Below are positions 13,153-23,395 of a stretch of 64,000 nucleotides of DNA, one piece after another (the first letter of the stretch is position 1; each line of letters opens with the position of its first letter). Made by a program: the position numbers and the translations under genes. The notes under the pieces were generated by a model. The model worked only from the letters and a program-made list of their open reading frames with translations, was not told the origin of the DNA and did not search any database. The DNA is from Lasiosphaeria ovina (lineage: Eukaryota > Ascomycota > Sordariomycetes > Sordariales > Lasiosphaeriaceae), in assembly GCA_033439765.1 (NCBI GenBank), contig JAULSN010000012.1, forward strand, positions 682,001 to 746,000. Direction: 5' to 3'.

Positions 13153-14591
13153 AGGGAGGAGAGTATACCATATACCAATACATCACGACGGCCATAATAC
13201 CAGTATAGATTTACTAAAGAACCCCGGAATTTATTTTAAACTCAATATATAACCTATATAATAGAGAAAAGATACCATACCAAGAACGACCCCAGCCGTA
13301 CCAAGAAACCTCCTCGAGCGTACGAAGAGCTAAGGCGTAAGCTAAGGCTAAAGGAGGAGGGTATTCCTATTAAAAGTGATCGGGTTCAGGCGCGAGCCCG
13401 AACCAGATAATGGCAGACGCCCCTGCTACGGGCGATTGGGCGAGCCCCCAAACGAACTGCCGCCTGGACTTCTACCGCCGCTGCTACTACCGCTGAGTAC
13501 CGATTCGGCGCCCGAAACCGAGCCCGTACGGGAGTACGAATAGACCGTACTACGCGATTGCTAGACGTACGACGAATAGGCGCTATTCTAATAGTCGGGT
13601 AGGCGAAAATAGTAGCGAAAGCGAGGAATGGACTCCGGATTACCATACCGGTTTGTATAACGACGAACGCGCGTACCGCGCGAGTAAATAAGGAGCGTAC
13701 GGAAGTACGACTCGCGGCGAATAATCTTGGTAAAGAAGGTATTAAGGTTGGCGAAGTCTTCAGCGTTCACGCGCACCTCGGTATCGACCGAGGGTATCGC
13801 GGCGATACGACGCTCGTCGTCCTAGGTACGAGTTAACTTATCGTACGATAAAAGAAAGAGTCCCGAGGGTATCGTACGTTGATGGTAAGAAAGCCAAGGA
13901 GACGCCGATTGCCCTCCGAGGTAGTGGGAATCAGAATCCAGATGGATCCGTCTCCTATCGTACGATAAGGAACACTGCCGAATAGGGCGGTCGTGGCCGT
14001 ACCCTTAGTGAAAGACATTATGTTATACCAGGCTAGGCACGCGCGAGCTTCTAAGAGGAGAGGGAAAGCACGCGCGCGGGCACAAGAGAGAGAGTGAGGC
14101 ATAAGGAAGAAGGGAAGAAGGAAAAGAGCTAGGAAAGAAGAGCTGCTTTATACCCGGGCGGCCAGCCTCGAGAGGGCAAGGCCCGGACCTACTGCCCCTT
14201 CCGTACGGACCTCGAACTCAATCTCGTCGTCACATAAAGGCAAACATATTATCGGACGACCCGGCACGCGAGTACGGAGCGGGCCACTCATCTTACCGTC
14301 ATCTTACACGGCACCGGCTATTAGACAAGGCAAGCCGGTACGGCTCACTTCTCTACTACGTACGCACCTGGATGAGCAAATAAGGCAGCGTACGATCAAG
14401 GCAGCGTACGATTGAGGCAAACAATGATCCGATGAAGAAGTATACCGAGAGTACGATCACGTTAAGCAAACTACGGAAATAGGTCATTTCGAGAGGGACT
14501 CATCTCCGAGTTATATGAGAGAGATGAGAAGGCGTTATTTACGATAGGAAGGAAGACCGGAGACGTGCGGTTACAAAAGAAGAGTTACTAG
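13153..14591. other. Element C non-pol interval before the 3' LTR
   Basis: This 1.4-kb interval has no recognised domain. The minus strand carries overlapping open pieces (14102-13833, 13776-13588, 13646-13386), one with a Met-start segment MSFTKGTATTALFGSV. They may be an extra antisense gene, as some LTR elements have, or chance openness in GC-rich sequence. The plus strand shows no long frame. Confidence 0.4.
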
Positions 14592-14819
14592 TATTGGAAT
14601 AGCGATATTGGTAACTATACGCTAGCGGGAGTCGCGTGACCGCGCACGTATGAAGGCACGTGCCGCGCGCAGACCTCCCGCCCGCATATACAAAACTCCG
14701 GTCGCCCTAGAACCTAGTTTAGTTCCTTAGACAGAATAGAACCAACATTGTACCCCCCAACGGTAGATCTACCACCCTTAGACCTGTAGGATCCCTACGT
14801 GGTTTGAGAACCACGAACA
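14592..14819 (+). repeat. 3' LTR of element C (228 bp)
   Basis: Partner of 7706-7933. It ends ACGAACA and is followed directly by the GCTGC duplication, which fixes the boundary. Confidence 0.93.
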
Positions 14820-14824
14820 GCTGC

Positions 14825-15886
14825 GTCTCCACCTAGTCGTCCCTGGATATAAAAGACTTTGGTCCTATCGGTGACGAAGTGGTCTTTATTTCCCTCTAAC
14901 TTATTCTCTATTAGTTAGTACCATATATTAAAGGTCACCTGATCCTTGGACTTGTCTGCCGAGAAGACCGGGGGGTCGGTCATTTTGGTACTGCGATCCA
15001 TCTTGGATCTGGCTGAGACCTCCGTTACGTTGGTAAGGGGGGTGACTCCACGGCTAGTAGATCTCTGTCTTAGGGGAGTAGGAGGACCTTCCGTAGTGCG
15101 TGGGTTCGGGAATATGTTGATAAGATGGGTCGCGATTACGGCGTTGAGGCTCGTAATTTGTTTGCTTAGTTTCTTCTTGTCTCCTTGGAGGCTTGCCACT
15201 TGCTCCTGGATATCTTCTTTCTTATTCATGGTGCTGAAGAGTTCATCCTCAAGACGCTTGGCCTAATCGTCAATTAAGGCTGAAAAAAGAGTTATCTTAT
15301 CGTATATTTGTACGATAGTGCGGTCGAGGTCGATGGCGACCGAATGGAGGTCTGTTGCCTGCTGCTTATAGGCGATTATCATGTTATAGCGTAACTTGAA
15401 CTCGATGAATATGCTCTCTGGGTGCTTGTGGACTAGCTTGGTGAAGTTATTGTGGTCTATCTGGCCTTCGAAAGGGATCTAACCCTCGTTGGCTTCTACA
15501 AGGACCTGGAAGGGAATGACTGGGGCCGTTTTTCCGCTCTGGGGGTTGACGTCTGCCAAGGTCTGTAGTCGGGCCACCAGGTCTTTGACTAGGTCTTCTG
15601 TCGTATTAGTGAAACGAATATCGGGAAGAAGACCCTTCATTCCTTAGATCCATTCCGATAGGTTCTCTGGTTCAGGTGTTCCTGAACGACTGCCCTGGGG
15701 ACTTCCTTGGGTAGTTGCTGTGGCGTAATCGATGCTAATACCGACTGCCGTCGATCTTCGACGTAGCGAGGTGTCAGGTCGACGCTTGTCGCTATCAATG
15801 AAGCTCTCTGCGGCTTCTAGGTCAAACCTAACCTCCTGCTGAGCACGCTCGCGCTCAGGCTTCGACATCGAAGTGCTCTGGGGCAT
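14825..15886 (-). pseudogene. Element B gag, 5' half
   Basis: On the minus strand gag begins at or near 15886 (MPQSTSMSKPERERAQQEV). The second open block, 15229-14915, includes a coiled-coil-like start (KKEDIQEQVASLQGDKKKL) and the gypsy gag signature DPPVFSADKSKDQVTFNIWY. It continues through NKLEGNKDHFVTDRTKVFYI to the insertion point of element C at 14825. Two or more stops lie between the blocks. Confidence 0.75.
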
Positions 15887-16037
15887 GATGTCGGTGGTAC
15901 GTGGCGATCGCGCCGCGTACTAGTTCTGGGGGGTTCTGGGTTCCTGACGATTCTTCTCGCGTGGTCGCACGCGATCGTCAATCAAGGGTGGGATATTATT
16001 TGGGCCTTCCCAGGCAAAGGAAAAGAGCTTAGTTAAA

Positions 16038-16281
16038 TGTGAAGGCAGGCACATATAAGAGGCGAGGCTGCAAGTAAATAGTGACTAGATTCGTAGATAA
16101 CTAAGCTAAAGAAAGGAAAAGGAAAAGAAGAAGCCTGCGTGCCCTGCAGGCTGGCAGTTTTGTGGTGGTGTGCGGGGTCGTGGCCCTAGTCCCGATTGGG
16201 AGGGGTGGGGCCTTCACATCAGGGCTTGCAGCTAGGGCATGGTTGCGGCACCACGGACCTCAGTTCGGCCGTGCCGTGACA
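16038..16281 (-). repeat. LTR of element B (5' LTR in element sense)
   Basis: Pairs with 2415-2658 with only two C/T differences. It is followed by the right copy of the ATAGT duplication (16282-16286). Confidence 0.95.
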
Positions 16282-16286
16282 ATAGT

Positions 16287-19200
16287 CTCTAACATGGTTA
16301 TCGGGCCCGAGGAGGACTATATCGATACCCTCGACGGCCCGATATAGGAGCCAAACCTAGAACCTTTGCCCCCGGAGCTCGTACACCGCTTAGCCGTCTT
16401 CTCGGAATAAGCATCTCGGGAGCCCAACACCCTCGGAGGAGCCGAGTACTATATCGATCTTATAGAGGGGTCTATACCGCCGTAGGGCTATATTTATCCC
16501 CTTAGTCAAGCCCAATTGGACGAACTAGCTCTTTATATCCAGGAGAACCTCGCTAACGGCCGTATTATAGAAAGTAGCAGCCCTACCGGAGCCCCAGTTA
16601 TTTTCGTCCCTAAGAAGGATAGAACCATACGCTTATACGTCGACTACCGGGGCCTAAATAAGATCACTATTAAGAACCGGTACCCTCTACCACTTATTAG
16701 CGACCTTATAGACCGCCTTATAGGTGCCTGGTTCTTTACTAAGCTCGACCTCAAGGATACCTACCACCGGATCCGGATCCGTAAGACCGATTAATAGAAG
16801 ATAGCCTTCAAGACCCGCTACGGCCAATTCGAATATACTATTATACCGTTCGGCTTGACTAACGCGCCGGCCACCTTCTAAGCCTATATTAATAGGGCCT
16901 TAGCCGGCCTAGTAGATATATTTTGTATCGTCTACCTCGATAATATCCTCATCTACTCCACTACCCGTAAGGAGCATACCCGCTATATCCTAGAGGTACT
17001 CGACCGTCTCGAATAAGCCTAGCTCTTCGCTAAACGGTCAAAATACTCCTTCTACCAGGACCAAGTCGAGTTCCTAGGCTTTATTATTAACTACTAAGGT
17101 ATCTTAATAAACCTCGAGCGGGTTAAGGTAATCTAAGAATGGCCCGCACCCTAGTTAATACGAGAGATATAAGTCTTCCTCGGATTCGCCAACTTCTACC
17201 GCCGGTTTATCTAGGGGTATTCTAGGATCATAGCCCCTATTACCGTACTACTAAAAGGAGAGGCCACTAACCCTTTCCGATAGCCACTAGAGGCCGATAC
17301 CGCCTTCAACCACCTCAAAGTAGCGTTTAATTAAGTAGGTTTCCTTACCTACTAGGATCCAACCCGCTAGACTAGAGTCGAGACCGATACTAGTAATAAG
17401 GCGATCTCCGGGATCCTCTTATAGCTAGTCGACTCTTAATAGCGCCCTATAGCCTACTAGTTAAGGAAGCTCACCGATACCGAGCTCTAGTAGGCCACTA
17501 GGTAGAAGGAACTTATCGCTATTATCGAGTCCCTCGAGTACTAGGGCCACTACCTAGGCGGTACCGACTAGAGGTTCGTAGTTCTTACCGATTACGAGGC
17601 CTTAAAAGGGGTAATCGTAGCCCCAGCCCGAGACCTTAAGGGCCGCTTAGCTAGATAAGTATACCGCCTATCTCCTTTCGATTTCGACCTCGAATATCGA
17701 CCTAGGGCTACTAACCCCGCCGACCCCCTTTTAAGAAGACCGGACTATATAGTAGGAGAGATTGCCTACGACGATATATTACCCACCTTAACGAAGAAGC
17801 TATAGTTGGCTAGGGAGTTACTAGTAGTAGTAAGGGTAATCGTAACCTAGATTAAGGCCGGGGTATAGAAGAAGTCGTACTCCCGGAAGTACTATAGAGC
17901 GGTAAGACGAGTTAAATAGACCCTTTAATATCCTCGAATTAAAGGTATAGCTAAGGTTTTGGCTATAACGCGCTTTGCCCTCGGGGCCACCGGACGCGTA
18001 GCGTTTAATAAAGCGGAGCCCCGGGAAAGGAGCTACTAGCGGGACGGAAGTACCCCGACGAAGGGGCTGGGACGCCGTACTAGGAGAACTACTACGGACT
18101 CGCTAGAATAGACGATCTCGCCGGGGCGGTTAGATTAGAGGGTCGAGGGATAACTAAAGCCAGACGCTTAGGGTACCGACCTATTAATTCCTTACGCGGT
18201 TGCGGTAGAGGTTTACGCCGGTAAGGTAGCTAAGGAATAGGATCCTAGGTATAGATTCTATAGGTCGATTATCGCCCTATAGAAAGGGGATCTCGAATAT
18301 AGAAGCCGTATTAAGGAGGTGCTCGAGGATTAAAGAAACGCGGGTACTAGGCCTATAGGGAAACTAGGGAATAATAATACGCGTATGGGTACTAGATTCC
18401 AGGGTAGACCAGGAAATAATAGCGTTAATAATGCGGGTACTAGGCCTATAGGGAAACTAGGGAATAATAATACAAGGCGTATAGGTACTGGGTTCTAGGG
18501 TAGGCTAGGAAACGATAGCGTTAATAATAAGGGGGCCCTCCGATATAAAGGTAGGCTGGTAATCCTAGTAGCGTTAATAGTACGAAGAGAGCTAATACGC
18601 TTATACTACGATAACCCTAGAGCCGGGTATTTTAGGAGCTATAAGATAGTGGACCTATTAAAGCGAAGATTCTACTAGGAAAATCTAGATATAGAAGTAT
18701 AAGCTTATATAAAATAGTACTAGGTATACCTCGGTAACCGATAACTAAGGTATAAGCTATACGGGAAGCTTAGCTCCCTACCGCTACCTACCTAACCTTT
18801 CGAAGAGATTAGCCTAGATTTTATTACGAAGCTACCCCCTTACTAGTATAAGGACCGTATCGTAGATACCATTTTGGTAGTTATAGACCGGTTTATAAAA
18901 ACCGCGCTCTTTATCCTAACTACTACTACGGTTACGGTAGCCGAGTTAGCCTAGCTACTCTACGAGTATATGGAATGCCGATTTAGTATACTAATAGGTA
19001 TAGTCTCCGACCGAGATTCCCTATTAACTAGTAATTTCTAGGTAGAGCTCTCCAAAGCTCGCCAAGTTAAGTAGAGGCTCTTAATAGCCTACTACCCGCA
19101 GACCGATAGCTAGTCGGAACGAATATACCAAAGCCTATAGTACTATTTAAGGTGCTTTACCGACGAAGAGGCCTAGTAGGTACTACTACTCCACGAAGCG

Positions 19201-19850
19201 GAGTTTACGTACAATAATAGCGTATACGTAACCATCAGAGCGAGCCCGTTCGAGGCCCTATACGGCTATAATCCTCGGATGGCGTATTACGTACCCTCTA
19301 TATAGCTGAAGGTATAAGGGGTTCACGAGCGGCTGAGTAAGCTAATACACCTGAGGGAGAGGTTGTACTACTACTAGCAGAAGGTAGTAGACTCCCAGAA
19401 GAAATACTACGACGTACGACACTAGTGGATCGAATTCGAAGCAGGAGAGATAGTTGGACTCTCTATATAGAATTTCCGATTCAAGGCAGGAAGGAAGCTA
19501 GTACTAAGGTTCATCCCAATCAAGATCACGGAAAGGATCGGCACGTAGGTATACCGGGTCGAACTACTAGCTAAGTACGCCCGGCTCTATAATATCTTCC
19601 TAGTCTCCCTATTAGAAAAGTGGTCGGTAGCCGAAGGCCAGAAGGTACTACTACTACTAGAGCTAGTAGAAGGAGAGGAGGAGTGGGAAGTAGAAGATAT
19701 CGTAGAATATAAGGATGAAGGAGAACGAAAAAGGTTCCTAGTCAAATGGGCAGGCTGGCCAGTAGAATATAATACCTGGGAACCTAGGGAACACTTAGCT
19801 AACGTATAGAAGGTGCTGCAACGATACGAGAAAAAAGCAAAATAAAGGTA
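16287..19850 (+). pseudogene. Element A pol: RT, RNase H, integrase, chromodomain
   Basis: The frame resumes from 2414 and can be followed almost unbroken apart from stops. Reverse transcriptase: open piece 16516-16794 with [20 protein letters not shown], then VYLDNILIYS near 16930 (second catalytic Asp changed to Asn). RNase H: about 17370-17740 (ETDTSNKAISGILL, VLTDYEALKGVIVAP). A variable stretch with a 93-bp tandem repeat follows. Integrase: about 18590-19560 (FEEISLDFITKLPP; IVSDRDSLLTSNF; AYYPQTDS). Chromodomain: about 19690-19840 (VEDIVEYKDEGERKRFLVKW, then AGWPVEYNTWEPREHL). Nearly every stop is TAG in place of Gln or Trp. Confidence 0.88.
18341..18530 (+). repeat. Tandem duplication (93-bp period) inside element A pol
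   Basis: The segment starting GGTACTAGGCCTATAGGG at 18343 recurs at 18436, a spacing of 93 bp (31 codons), so the reading frame is kept. It encodes a Gly/Asn-rich linker (GTRPIGKLGNNNTR) in the variable region between RNase H and integrase. The second copy has diverged slightly. Confidence 0.8.
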
Positions 19851-19920
19851 TAGGAAGTGGAATGACTAAAAAGTTATTAATCCACGAGTACGACCCGTAG
19901 GCAGTACCCATAAACCAAGA

Positions 19921-19992
19921 TGCCCCGAGGAGGATTCGAACCCCCGACCTCTAGCAAAGATACTAGGGTATTAACCACTATACTACCGCGGC
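19921..19992 (-). tRNA. tRNA-like sequence within element A (probable pseudogene)
   Basis: Read on the minus strand, 72 nt fold as a cloverleaf. The acceptor stem starts GCCGCGG and ends TCGGGGC plus discriminator A, with one mismatch and one G-U pair. The D stem is GTAT/ATAC with loop AGTGGTTA. The T arm is GGGGG-TTCGAAT-CCTCC. Box A-like and box B-like (GGTTCGAATCC type) promoters are present. The anticodon arm is odd: CTAGT/GCTAG leaves a 6-nt loop (ATCTTT), so I cannot name the isotype; overall length and D arm resemble eukaryotic tRNA-His or tRNA-Asp. It sits between the chromodomain stop and the polypurine tract of element A. Confidence 0.6.
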
Positions 19993-20072
19993 GCTTTTGC
20001 TCTTGTTAGAGGGAGGATAACAGACAAGGTTCAAGATCGACGAGGACGTCGATCTACGGGGGGGGGGATAGT

Positions 20073-20336
20073 TATAAGGAAAGAGCACCCCAAGTACGTA
20101 CGCACACCTTTGTGTGCGCCCACCACCTGTTACTAACTAGCTAGACCACTGCCAGTTAGCATAGCTACTGCCGTCACAAGGAACGGAGCCCCTGAGCATG
20201 TATATAAGCAGCGGCCCTCGCCCACCTTCCTTTGCGAGGGCCAGGTTGAAGTCTTACACTAATGCCACTCATTGCTCGCCCTTCTTCTTACCTACATTGT
20301 GACCACCTTGATCAGGCGTACCTGCCCTCTCTTACA
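20073..20336 (+). repeat. 3' LTR of element A (264 bp)
   Basis: Pairs with 396-659. The terminal CTTACA is intact here while the first TG is TA. Sequence directly after it is copia element D (zinc-binding region before the integrase). Confidence 0.92.
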
Positions 20337-23049
20337 CCTATATAAGGTCTTAAAGACAGCCGGGCACCCTGTGGAACTCGGAGCCCTCGAGTTCCTTAAC
20401 CGGGTATACCACTAGTACTAGATGAACGCGGGCCGCCCGGCCCGGTTCAAGTTCACCCTCCACGACGACTACGAGTTTAATTACGAGGTCGTTATCGATA
20501 TATTATACCTCGACGGCCGCCCTATCCTTCACGTCGTCGATACGGCTATAGCCTTCTTAGCGGCTCAGTTCCTAAAGGATATATCGTCAAAACTCGTTTG
20601 GGAAGCCCTTTGCCTCTGCTGGATCAATGTATACCAAGGGCCGCCCGACTGGCTAGTCACTAACGCCGGTACTTCGTTCCGATCGACCGAGTTCCGGCAG
20701 TCGGCTAAGGAGATGGGGATCTCGATCAAAGAGATACCTATTGAAGCCTATAATAGTATCGGTAAGGTGGAACGTTACCACGTACTACTACGCCGGGCAT
20801 ATACTATCTTCAGGGCCGAAGACCCCGAAGCCAGCCCGGAAGCGGCGTTGTAAATGGTAGTCAAAGCCGTTAACGATACGGCCGGCCCCGACGGCCTTGT
20901 CCCTACCCTCCTGGTCTTCGGCGCCTACCCTCGGCTGACCGAGGATTCGGCGCCCTCGCCCACGATAAGACAACGCGCACTAGCCGTTAAGAAAGCCACT
21001 AACGTAGTCAAATAGCTCTACGCCGTACGATAGGTCAACGGCGCCCTCGTAACCCGTAACGGCCCGAATACCGTACGGACTGTTCAACTCCTAGTTGGCT
21101 CCCGTATTCGCGTATGGCGCGAAAAAGCCGGTTGGTAAGGACCCTTCAAACTAATCGTAGTTGACGGAGAAACCTGTACCCTAGAGATGAACAACGGCCC
21201 GCGTACCTTTCGATCTACCGTAGTTAAGCCCTACTATAACGACCCGGCTTTACTACCAGCTATACCACCAGCTATATCATCAGCCACTATAGCCCCTGAA
21301 GTTAATACGCTCCCTAAGGTTAACCCGGCCCCGGAAAGCGAAGCGGAAGACGTAATCACCGTCAGACCACGCCGCCGCGGTCGCCCCCATAAGAACCCGT
21401 AAGGGATCTTCCTTTAAGAGACTGGAACCCCCGAGAGCTTCTTAATAAATAAGGAGCAGGCCGACGCTACGTTATCGATACGACTTCGTACCGAAGGCAA
21501 GATTACTATACCGGGCGTACCGTTCGAAAGGTCTACTTAATAAGAGATTAATAGTCTAATCGCCCGGGGAGTATTCGAGTTCATTTATGGCCATAACTAG
21601 GGCCACTAACGTATCTTCAAGTCCCGTATCGTTAACGAAGTTAAAGGTAAGAATACCGCCACGCCCTACGAGAAGTCACGGCTCGTTATCCAAGGCTACG
21701 TAGACGATAGTAAAGAGTCTATTTTAACCCAGTCGCCGACGATCCAGCGGGCTAGTCAACGCCTTATTCTAGCCCTCGCTCCTTCGCTCATATAACGCGG
21801 TATAGTTACCTGGCTACGGGATATTACATAGGCCTACGTTTAGTTAGAAACTACCCTCAACCGCGAAATCCTAGCCTACCTACCCAAGCAAATCCGGGAC
21901 CAGTACCCTAAAGGTACCGTGATACGTGTGATCAAGCCGTTGTACGGCCTGGCTAAGGCAGGAACCCACTAGTGGGCTACCTATTATAAGTATCACTTAG
22001 AGAAGCTCTAGATAATAATATCTACGTACGACCCCTACTTGCTAATTTCCAACCCGGAAAACCCGGAATTTGCCTATATCGGAATATAGACCGATAATAC
22101 GATCGGCTTATTAACCGAGGCCTTTTCCCACGCTAAGGAAAGACAGCTATAAGAGGCCGCATTCAGTACAAAGCCTAAGCAGGTCCTGACTTCAAAGGAA
22201 CTACTGGTATTTAACGGAGGGATCGCCACACTCACTAACGATACGATCACCCTACGGCAGAAAGGCCAGGCCAGTAGGCTACGACCCGCTAACTACAACG
22301 TAGTTGACGCTAAACAGCAGTACGTCGAATAGCGGGCCCGCGGTGCGTATATCGCCTCCATCTATCAGCCTAAGGCCTGCTTCGACCTGTCAAGCGCAGC
22401 ATAACACCAGGAGCCTATACTAGAGGACTTTAAGGCCCTCAACCGACGTATAGAGTGGTAGATTAGTAACCAAGACCGAGGGCTGACGTTTATCCCCCTG
22501 GACCTGACTAATACGAAGCTCTTCGTCTTCGTCGACGGCTCCTTCGCCAATAACCGGGACCTCATATCATAACTCGGATTCGTGATCATCCTGGCTAACG
22601 AGGATACGATAGAGTCCCAGTTCACCATTCACGGTAATATCATTCACTTCTCTAGTACAAAGAGTAAGCGAGTTATACGTAGCGTACTCGCTTCCGAGGT
22701 CTACGGTATGGTGGCCGGCGTAGACATGGCCTACGCCCTGGCTTCTACGATCCAGATGGTTACCAAGCACCTCAACCTACCTACCGTACCTACGGTTGTC
22801 TGTATAGACTCGTACTCGCTATACGAGTGCCTCGTCAAGCTAGGGATAATAAAGGAAAAGAGGCTGATGATCGATATCATGGCCTTACGGCAGTCATACG
22901 AGCGACGTGAGCTATACGAAGTCAGGTGGATCCACGGCGACGACAACCCAGCCGACGCCCTAATAAAGGCCATACCTAACCGGGCCCTTGAACGGTTCAT
23001 CGGCGGCAATAGCCTTACGGTCCGCATGGAAGGATGGGTCTCTCGGTAA
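20337..23049 (+). pseudogene. Copia element D: integrase, RT, RNase H
   Basis: Starting at the remnant of the pre-integrase zinc region (LYKVLKTAGHPVELGALEFL), the integrase core runs to about 21130, with 20422-20853 open (EFNYEVVIDILYLDGRPILH). An AT-hook-like RPRRRGRPHKNP lies at about 21364-21400. RT follows at about 21470-22330. RNase H (about 22520-23049) starts VFVDGSFANNRD and ends with the open piece 22582-23049 carrying EVRWIHGDDNPADALIKA. It is less damaged than C but has many TAG stops. It belongs to the same lineage as C but is clearly a different family, with different LTRs and about half the residues shared. Confidence 0.82.
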
Positions 23050-23149
23050 GAGAGGCCGGGTGGAAGAAGTGTATTCGTCCCTTTTCGAAGTGTATATGTA
23101 TATATATCTGCAGCGCGTTTTTCCAGCCTCAAAAGAGAGGTTTTTCCAG

Positions 23150-23395
23150 TGTTGGAATAACGCGCATATCAGTCAAGGGGCTCTGCGGCTCAGCCGCACT
23201 GTGGCTGTGGTGGCGCCACGGCTCTGCGACTTAGCCACACCGTGGCTATGGTGGCGCAGGCCCAGATATCTGGAGCGGCCCGCTCAGGGGAACAGATAGA
23301 TAGAACACACACAACGAATCCATCACTTGAACCACCAGCTTACGGCGCGCAGCGCACCTGTTGATTCCAGTACCGGTACCCTGGTGATTCCAACA
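23150..23395 (+). repeat. 3' LTR of copia element D (246 bp)
   Basis: Begins TGTTGGAATAA and ends TGATTCCAACA, giving good terminal inverted repeats. It is preceded by a purine stretch (AAAAGAGAGG at 23131). The last 85 bp or so closely match, in reverse, the start of the LTR at 42794. Confidence 0.8.

Larger units (their letters stand above)
7706..14819 (+). mobile_element. Element C: Ty1/copia element inserted in element B gag
   Basis: LTRs of 228 bp at 7706-7933 and 14592-14819 are flanked by the 5-bp duplication GCTGC at 7701-7705 and 14820-14824. The order gag (about 8290-9700), protease (about 10000-10280), integrase, then reverse transcriptase and RNase H (to 13152) is that of copia elements. 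About 1.4 kb of non-pol sequence lies between RNase H and the 3' LTR. This is the innermost and therefore youngest insertion of the nest, yet its LTRs differ at about 12 positions, all transitions. Confidence 0.94.
2415..16281 (-). mobile_element. Element B: Ty3/gypsy chromovirus inserted in element A
   Basis: LTRs of 244 bp lie at 2415-2658 and 16038-16281. The 5-bp target duplication ATAGT is present at 2410-2414 and 16282-16286, so insertion into A is certain. The element reads on the minus strand: gag starts near 15886, is split by element C (7706-14819), resumes at 7705, then protease (about 6850-6480), reverse transcriptase (about 5850-5100), RNase H (about 4900-4470), integrase (about 4080-3350) and a chromodomain (about 3035-2860). 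The polypurine tract is the C run at 2662-2672 on the plus strand. Coding parts are full of RIP-type stops although the two LTRs differ at only two bases. Confidence 0.95.
396..20336 (+). mobile_element. Element A: Ty3/gypsy chromovirus (nested host of B and C)
   Basis: LTRs of 264 bp at 396-659 and 20073-20336 end in TGTAAG and CTTACA, with RIP-type changes at both tips. The interior in order is gag, aspartic protease (660-2414), then, after the inserted element B (2415-16286 with its duplication), reverse transcriptase, RNase H, integrase and a C-terminal chromodomain (16287-19850). A run of G just before the 3' LTR (about 20058-20068) is the polypurine tract. Without the insertion it would be about 6.1 kb. 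The reading frame can be followed throughout but is broken by many TAG stops. The five bases outside the two LTRs (CAGTT and CCTAT) do not match, so there is no target duplication. Confidence 0.93.

Noticed and set aside
2415..16281. B and C as tandem rather than nested elements
   Set aside because: Both target duplications and the rejoined gag frame of B across C show nesting.
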